Below are positions 6,139 to 9,398 of a stretch of DNA of 9,398 nt, piece after piece. Numbering within the stretch: the first letter of the stretch is position 1; the number at the start of each line of letters is the position of its first letter. A program made the translations under genes and the position numbers. This DNA is from Aliterella sp. RAGGC_92 (GTDB taxonomy: Bacteria; Cyanobacteriota; Cyanobacteriia; Cyanobacteriales; Chroococcidiopsidaceae). The stretch is taken from the NCBI GenBank assembly GCA_030826005.1, contig JAPJOW010000093.1, forward strand, positions 1 through 9,398. Direction: 5' to 3'. The notes beneath the pieces were generated by a model that worked only from the letters and a program-made list of their open reading frames with translations, was not told where the DNA came from and did no database searches.

Positions 6139-7548
6139 TTATTTACTACTTAAAGTTTGACGAAATACTTGTTTAGATTGGGCGTTAGGTAAATGCTCCG
6201 CCAAAGCATTGATTAGTTGAGTGCGAGACATATCAGATTTACGAGCTAAACTTCTTTGTACCACCAAAGCAGCAATAGGGCCGAGAATTTTTGTTAGTTC
6301 TACCGTACAGCATTCAATAAAACTAGCATCAAGTTCTAAATTAGCTGAATTGCTAGGCATAGTAGTCTTAGTTACCGTTTCTGCAACATTAACTGATGGT
6401 TTCGGTAGATTTTTTAGTAGTAAAGCAATTTGTTGGTGAAAATATGAAATTTCTGGTTCTGGGATATGAAATAACAATAGTTCTACAAACTCTTGTTGGG
6501 TTGTTGCCCTCTCTATTGCTTGTCTAAGTACAATTGGGGCAATAGGGCCGATCGCACGAGTCAAAAGCTGCTCTAATTGTTTTAGGCGATCGCCTGATAG
6601 AGTTTTAAAATTCGTAAAACTATTGCCGCTAGAGTTACTTTGAGTTGCCGTAGATGTTTGCTTGCTGGTATGACGTTGTTGAGCAGTGGTCGATCTGGGC
6701 GTACTAGGTAAATTGGTGCGATCGATTAACGGTTTAATAGCTTCTAGAGCTAAAGTAGCGTTTTCATAGCGCAGGCGATAGTCGTACCGTACCATCCGAT
6801 CTAAAACTTTTGCTAATTCTGGGCTAATTGGGGTATCGCTACCTAGCAAAGCACAGCTAACTTCACCGTCAGGAGAGCTTTCTAGAATATCTTGAGGTTT
6901 TCTGCCGCTTAATGCTTGGATAGCAACCATGCCTACAGCATAAATATCGCTACTAAAATAAGGTCTAAGCGCTTGTTGTTCGCTGGGCATATAGCCCGGA
7001 GAACCGATAGCTACATTCATGCTTGTCTGTTTGTGAAAGCTAATTGTTCTTGTTGCCACTTCTTTGACGGCTCCAAAATCAATTAGCACCATTTTATTAT
7101 CTTTGCTGCGTCTAATTAAGTTGGCAGGTTTGATATCGCGATGAATTACCGACTGGGCGTGAACAAATGCCAGCACTTGCAATATACTGTGCAATAAAGA
7201 GATAGTGGCAGATTCATCTAATTTCCTGCCAACAGTTAGTTCTCGATCTAAGGGTTCGCCAGCAATGAATTCCTGCACCAAATAAAACTCATTTTCTTGC
7301 TGAAAATGAGCCAGCAAGCGGGGTACTTGGTCATGTCCGCTTAACTGGTATAAAACTTGTGCCTCTCGCTCGAATAAATGTCTAGATATTTTTAGCATTT
7401 CTGGGTCGCTAACTTTAGGTTGTAGTTGTTTTACAACACATAAAGGGCTGCCAGGTAGGTGACAATCTCTAGCTAAAAATGTCTGACCGAATCCACCACA
7501 ACTAAGGTATTGGACGATTTGATAATGACCCGCCAGCATTACTTCCAT
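6139..7548 (-). CDS. serine/threonine protein kinase with tandem C-terminal GPIA domain
   Basis: A 469-residue Hanks-type kinase expected in the cytoplasm; no membrane helix is seen. The kinase domain (about 9-275) has the nucleotide loop SCGGFG (16-21, first Gly replaced by Ser), K40 in VVKQL, E62, the catalytic loop HRDIKPANL (136-144), DFG (157-159) and GSPGYMPSEQ (182-191), so it should be active. A Ser/Thr/Gln-rich linker (about 281-315) leads to two related segments of about 55 residues (322-374 and 411-466). Each has a GPIA core (334-337 and 423-426, exactly 89 residues apart), followed by a hydrophobic helix and a closing (I/L)P motif. These may be oligomerisation or partner-binding modules. 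Both M1 and M4 (7537-7539) are possible starts; M4 gives MLAGHYQIV, typical of cyanobacterial kinases. It converges on the heme sensor gene. Confidence 0.95.
   Translation of the reverse strand: MEVMLAGHYQIVQYLSCGGFGQTFLARDCHLPGSPLCVVKQLQPKVSDPEMLKISRHLFEREAQVLYQLSGHDQVPRLLAHFQQENEFYLVQEFIAGEPLDRELTVGRKLDESATISLLHSILQVLAFVHAQSVIHRDIKPANLIRRSKDNKMVLIDFGAVKEVATRTISFHKQTSMNVAIGSPGYMPSEQQALRPYFSSDIYAVGMVAIQALSGRKPQDILESSPDGEVSCALLGSDTPISPELAKVLDRMVRYDYRLRYENATLALEAIKPLIDRTNLPSTPRSTTAQQRHTSKQTSTATQSNSSGNSFTNFKTLSGDRLKQLEQLLTRAIGPIAPIVLRQAIERATTQQEFVELLLFHIPEPEISYFHQQIALLLKNLPKPSVNVAETVTKTTMPSNSANLELDASFIECCTVELTKILGPIAALVVQRSLARKSDMSRTQLINALAEHLPNAQSKQVFRQTLSSK
6272..6551 (-). repeat. internal duplication within the kinase gene
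   Basis: The 13-mer GCAATAGGGCCGA (plus strand) occurs at 6272-6284 and 6539-6551, 267 bases (89 codons) apart in the same frame. It is the DNA trace of the tandem GPIA domain in the kinase C-terminus. The surrounding protein copies have diverged much more than this core. Confidence 0.7.
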
Positions 7549-7793
7549 CGCCGTTCACTGTTTGAGTAATATACTTAATCATAAATCGAAGTTTGCCGCG
7601 CGCTTTTGACTCTTAGTATTAATTAAAACATTGTTATATAGTTGTAGCCAGGGCAAATGCTACTAATAATAACTTCAAGACTGATTGAGATTTTTCCGGT
7701 AATAATGCGTGTAAGTTTAATTGTAAATTCTAAAGTTAGGAAAACGCGATCGCTTGTAACACCTAAATTAAAAGCAAACTTCTAGTTATATCT

Positions 7794-8396
7794 ATGTTGC
7801 GCCTGTATAACTCATCTTTTTCTGGCAACTGCTACAAAATCCGTCTGTTGTTAACCCAACTTGCTATTCCCTTTGAAAATGTGGAAGTAGATATTATTAA
7901 GGGTGAAAGTAGAACTTGCGAATTTTTAGCTAAAAATCCTAATGGTAGAGTACCAGTTTTAGAGCTTGAATCCGGTCAGTTTTTAGCGGAATCAAATGCG
8001 ATTATTTTTTATCTCAGCGAAGGAACTCAGTTTCTACCGCAAGACCATTTTTTACGCGCTCAAGTACTACAATGGCTGTTTTTCGAGCAGTATAGTCACG
8101 AACCTTTTATTGCTACTTCTAGATTTTGGATTTCTTACTTGAATAAAGGCGAAGAATACAAAGTAGCACTTGAGCAAAAACGCGCTCCTGGTTATGCCGC
8201 CCTTGCAGTGATGGAAAAACACTTAAAGCAATATAGTTATTTTGTTGGCGATCGCTATACTATTGCAGATATTGGTCTATTTGCTTATACTCACGTTGCT
8301 CATGAAGGCAACTTCGATTTATCGGGATTTCCTGCTATTAGAGCGTGGATTGAACAAGTTGAAGCTCAACCATTACATCGCACTATTTATCAGTAA
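7794..8396 (+). CDS. glutathione S-transferase family protein
   Basis: A 200-residue cytosolic protein with the two-domain GST layout. The N-terminal thioredoxin-like part (about 1-78) begins LRLYNSSFSGNCYKIRLLL; S10 or C13 sits near where the catalytic Ser or Cys is expected. NGRVPVLE (50-57) contains the cis-Pro (V53-P54) that contacts the glutathione backbone, and AESNAI (65-70) is the family's Glu-Ser gamma-glutamyl-binding motif. The helical C-terminal part (about 86-200) includes GDRYTIADIGLFAY (152-165), with the N-capping D159 typical of GSTs. Family members conjugate or reduce electrophiles and peroxides with glutathione; the subclass and substrate cannot be told here. It stands alone, with 245 bases upstream shared with the divergent kinase gene. 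No good ribosome binding site precedes the ATG. Confidence 0.94.
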   Translation: MLRLYNSSFSGNCYKIRLLLTQLAIPFENVEVDIIKGESRTCEFLAKNPNGRVPVLELESGQFLAESNAIIFYLSEGTQFLPQDHFLRAQVLQWLFFEQYSHEPFIATSRFWISYLNKGEEYKVALEQKRAPGYAALAVMEKHLKQYSYFVGDRYTIADIGLFAYTHVAHEGNFDLSGFPAIRAWIEQVEAQPLHRTIYQ

Positions 8397-8410
8397 TAAG
8401 ACTTAATCTA

Positions 8411-8428
8411 TGGTATTAATTATTACCA
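8411..8428. terminator. possible weak bidirectional terminator between convergent genes
   Basis: An 18-base near-palindrome, TGGTA (8411-8415) against TACCA (8424-8428), has one mismatch inside. It lies 14 bases after the GST stop and between that gene and the convergent DUF2809-like gene. No T tract follows on either strand, and most pairs are A-T, so the call is weak. The rest of the spacer (8397-8502) holds a HIP1 site at 8473-8480 and nothing else recognised. Confidence 0.2.
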
Positions 8429-8502
8429 AACTTTACTCGATTTCTCGCAGGTGGCGATTTTAAACTTATAGAGCGATCGCATTTTAATTCCCAAACATTA
8501 AC

Positions 8503-8910
8503 CTACTTTTTTGCATTGCTCTTTTTATCCAATTGTTTCAACCACAACCAACCTAAGATACAACCGATCGCGTAATAAGGAAAATCCCACCATGTGAAAG
8601 TAGTACCTAGTATCAACCTACCGACAAGAGTTGAACGCATCTGTTCTAATAAGGGGGGATGCCATAACTGCAAAAATTCAAGCACGCACGTAATAACAAA
8701 AACCCATAAAGGAATTTGATTAACTGCGTTGCGTCCTCTGACAAACAAATAAGCAAATAAGCACCAGAAAATCTCATAAAATATGGCGGCGCTGCTATTA
8801 TTAAACCACTGCCGCCCAAATCCCCCATAAAACTTGAAAAAAAAGCCCATCCCGGTAACGATGAGCAGTGAAATAAGAATATTTATTTGTCTATTTCGCG
8901 TAAATGTCAT
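8503..8910 (-). CDS. DUF2809-like small integral membrane protein
   Basis: A 135-residue hydrophobic protein with about four membrane helices: roughly 8-28, 41-58, 66-83 and 110-126. The central pattern EFLQLWHPPLLEQMRSTLVG (78-97), followed by RLILGTTFTWWDFPYYAIG (98-116), fits the DUF2809 family, in which a Glu-x-x-Gln pair, the Arg, the LG-x-x-F motif and the Asp are recurrent (from memory). No enzymatic function is known to me for this family. The C-terminus is a short basic tail, KKSNAKK. The ATG at 8910 opens directly on a basic residue pair and then the first helix, a sensible start, but no ribosome binding site is seen. A MITE-like element ends 40 bases upstream, so it may influence this gene's promoter. 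Confidence 0.85.
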   Translation of the reverse strand: MTFTRNRQINILISLLIVTGMGFFFKFYGGFGRQWFNNSSAAIFYEIFWCLFAYLFVRGRNAVNQIPLWVFVITCVLEFLQLWHPPLLEQMRSTLVGRLILGTTFTWWDFPYYAIGCILGWLWLKQLDKKSNAKK

Positions 8911-8939
8911 ACAAAAAGCAATTAGTTTCTAATGTGCTT

Positions 8940-8948
8940 TGTATAACA
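8940..8948 (-). promoter_or_regulatory. possible extended -10 promoter of the DUF2809-like gene
   Basis: On the minus strand TGTTATACA gives an extended -10 (TG, one base, then TATACA), about 30 bases before the ATG at 8910. It abuts the end of the MITE-like element at 8951. No matching -35 hexamer was found, so any upstream contribution would come from inside the element. Confidence 0.25.
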
Positions 8949-8950
8949 TA

Positions 8951-9086
8951 TAGCAATCCTATTTGAGTTATGAAATATGGATAGCCCCCAATCCCCAATT
9001 GAAGGTGGCTAAGAGTCTTGTCCCCCCAAGGTTGGGGGTTAGGGGGCAAAACCCTCGTGCTGTTCACGACTGATTTAGGATTGCTA
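8951..9086. mobile_element. MITE-like inverted-repeat element, 136 bp
   Basis: The ends are TAGCAATCCTA (8951-8961) and TAGGATTGCTA (9076-9086), perfect 11-bp inverted repeats. They extend to an imperfect 24-bp repeat with 19 matches (8951-8974 against 9063-9086). If the outer TA pairs are a target duplication, the element proper is GCAATCC to GGATTGC, as in TA-targeting IS630/Tc1-like families. The interior is C-rich then G-rich: CCCCCAA (9023-9029) pairs with TTGGGGG (9032-9038), and GCCCCC (8984-8989) pairs with GGGGGC (9042-9047). The whole can therefore fold into a long nested hairpin in RNA or single-stranded DNA. No coding capacity or transposase is present. It lies 12 bases past the stop of the DUF2231-like gene and 40 bases upstream of the DUF2809-like gene. 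Confidence 0.65.
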
Positions 9087-9098
9087 GAGGTTTAGTTT

Positions 9099-9398
9099 TT
9101 AAGGTTCGCTGCGGCTACCAGCCCCAACGACACCGATTTTGTGGCGATAAGATAGTTCTGCCCCAAACCATCCCGAAACACTGGTTAAAGTGCCAACAAT
9201 CGTTGATATAACTAATCCCCAAGGTAATACACCCCCTACTGGATTACCCCAACGCAGATATAAGTTGATGGCGGTTAAAACTAGCAGCGTCACATTAATA
9301 ATCATGTGCGCCCACCCGGCGGTACGCTTGCGGACTCGTTCAATTTGCAAAAAGTCACTCATGCCAATAATAGCTGCAACCACGCCGCCGCCCAAGCC
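9099..9398 (-). CDS. DUF2231-like membrane protein, 5'-truncated by window end
   Basis: C-terminal 99 residues of a polytopic inner-membrane protein; the frame is open to the last base, so the N-terminus lies outside the window. A TTG at 9395 is not a credible start because it falls within a glycine-rich helix. Numbering from that TTG, the visible part has the end of one helix (GGGVVAAIIGMSDFL), a basic loop ERVRKRTAGWAH (19-30), a second helix (about 31-47) and a third (about 57-75). It closes with SGWFGAELSYRHKIGV (73-88), which resembles the conserved ending of DUF2231 proteins (comparison from memory). Membrane proteins of this family have no settled function. A short Gly/Ser-rich hydrophilic tail ends the protein, 12 bases before the MITE-like element on this strand. 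Confidence 0.82.
   Translation of the reverse strand, partial: GLGGGVVAAIIGMSDFLQIERVRKRTAGWAHMIINVTLLVLTAINLYLRWGNPVGGVLPWGLVISTIVGTLTSVSGWFGAELSYRHKIGVVGAGSRSEP

Noticed and set aside
5806..6439. Antisense open frames within the heme sensor and kinase genes
   Set aside because: They lie opposite well-conserved coding sequence and show no recognisable domain or ribosome binding site.
7549..7793. Possible RNA gene in the kinase/GST divergent spacer
   Set aside because: Apart from a HIP1 site at 7746-7753 the sequence is AT-rich with no tRNA-like, riboswitch-like or strong hairpin structure that I could see.
9393..9395. TTG as the start of the DUF2231-like gene
   Set aside because: The frame remains open to the window edge and the codon is inside a membrane helix, so the gene is truncated by the window.

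Overview
The window looks like a piece of a cyanobacterial chromosome. The octamer GCGATCGC (HIP1, the hallmark interspersed palindrome of many cyanobacterial genomes) occurs at least 11 times, at about 950, 970, 2521, 4043, 4707, 5267, 5684, 6586, 7746, 8248 and 8473. The gene families fit as well: a DUF1823-like protein, a Tll0287-type c-heme sensor, a cyanobacterial-style Ser/Thr kinase and a DUF2809-like membrane protein. The DNA is AT-rich and the spacers are short. No rRNA, tRNA, CRISPR array, transposase or phage gene was seen, and no gene-free stretch exceeds about 250 bases.

Layout. (1) 1-987 (+) is the 3' two-thirds of a gamma-glutamyltransferase gene cut by the window start. It converges, with 3 bases between stops, on an AroF-like DAHP synthase (991-2037, -), the entry enzyme of the shikimate pathway. 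(2) Upstream of aroF on the same strand are an acylphosphatase (2190-2486) and a tiny 67-residue protein made almost wholly of alternating Asp and Arg blocks (2645-2848), with a strong ribosome binding site and an in-frame hexanucleotide repeat at its 3' end. (3) A small DUF1823-like protein (3053-3418, +) converges, 2 bases apart, on an SRAP/HMCES-type abasic-site protein (3421-4086, -). (4) 4121-7548 holds a possible signalling cluster. A PhnD-like lipoprotein (4121-4990, -) is divergent from a membrane sensor with a periplasmic CxxCH c-heme domain and a terminal HAMP domain but no output domain (5210-6106, +). That sensor converges on a Ser/Thr protein kinase with a tandem C-terminal 'GPIA' domain (6139-7548, -). 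(5) A glutathione S-transferase (7794-8396, +) converges on a DUF2809-like membrane protein (8503-8910, -). (6) A 136-bp MITE-like inverted-repeat element (8951-9086) lies between that gene and a 5'-truncated DUF2231-like membrane protein (9099-9398, -).

Most genes are housekeeping or lone accessory genes with no obvious shared pathway. The best candidate for an undescribed system is the binding protein / heme sensor / kinase neighbourhood: ligand capture, redox or gas sensing, and phosphorylation sit side by side, and the sensor has no output domain of its own. The Asp/Arg block protein is the oddest single gene. All functional links between neighbours are inference from position.
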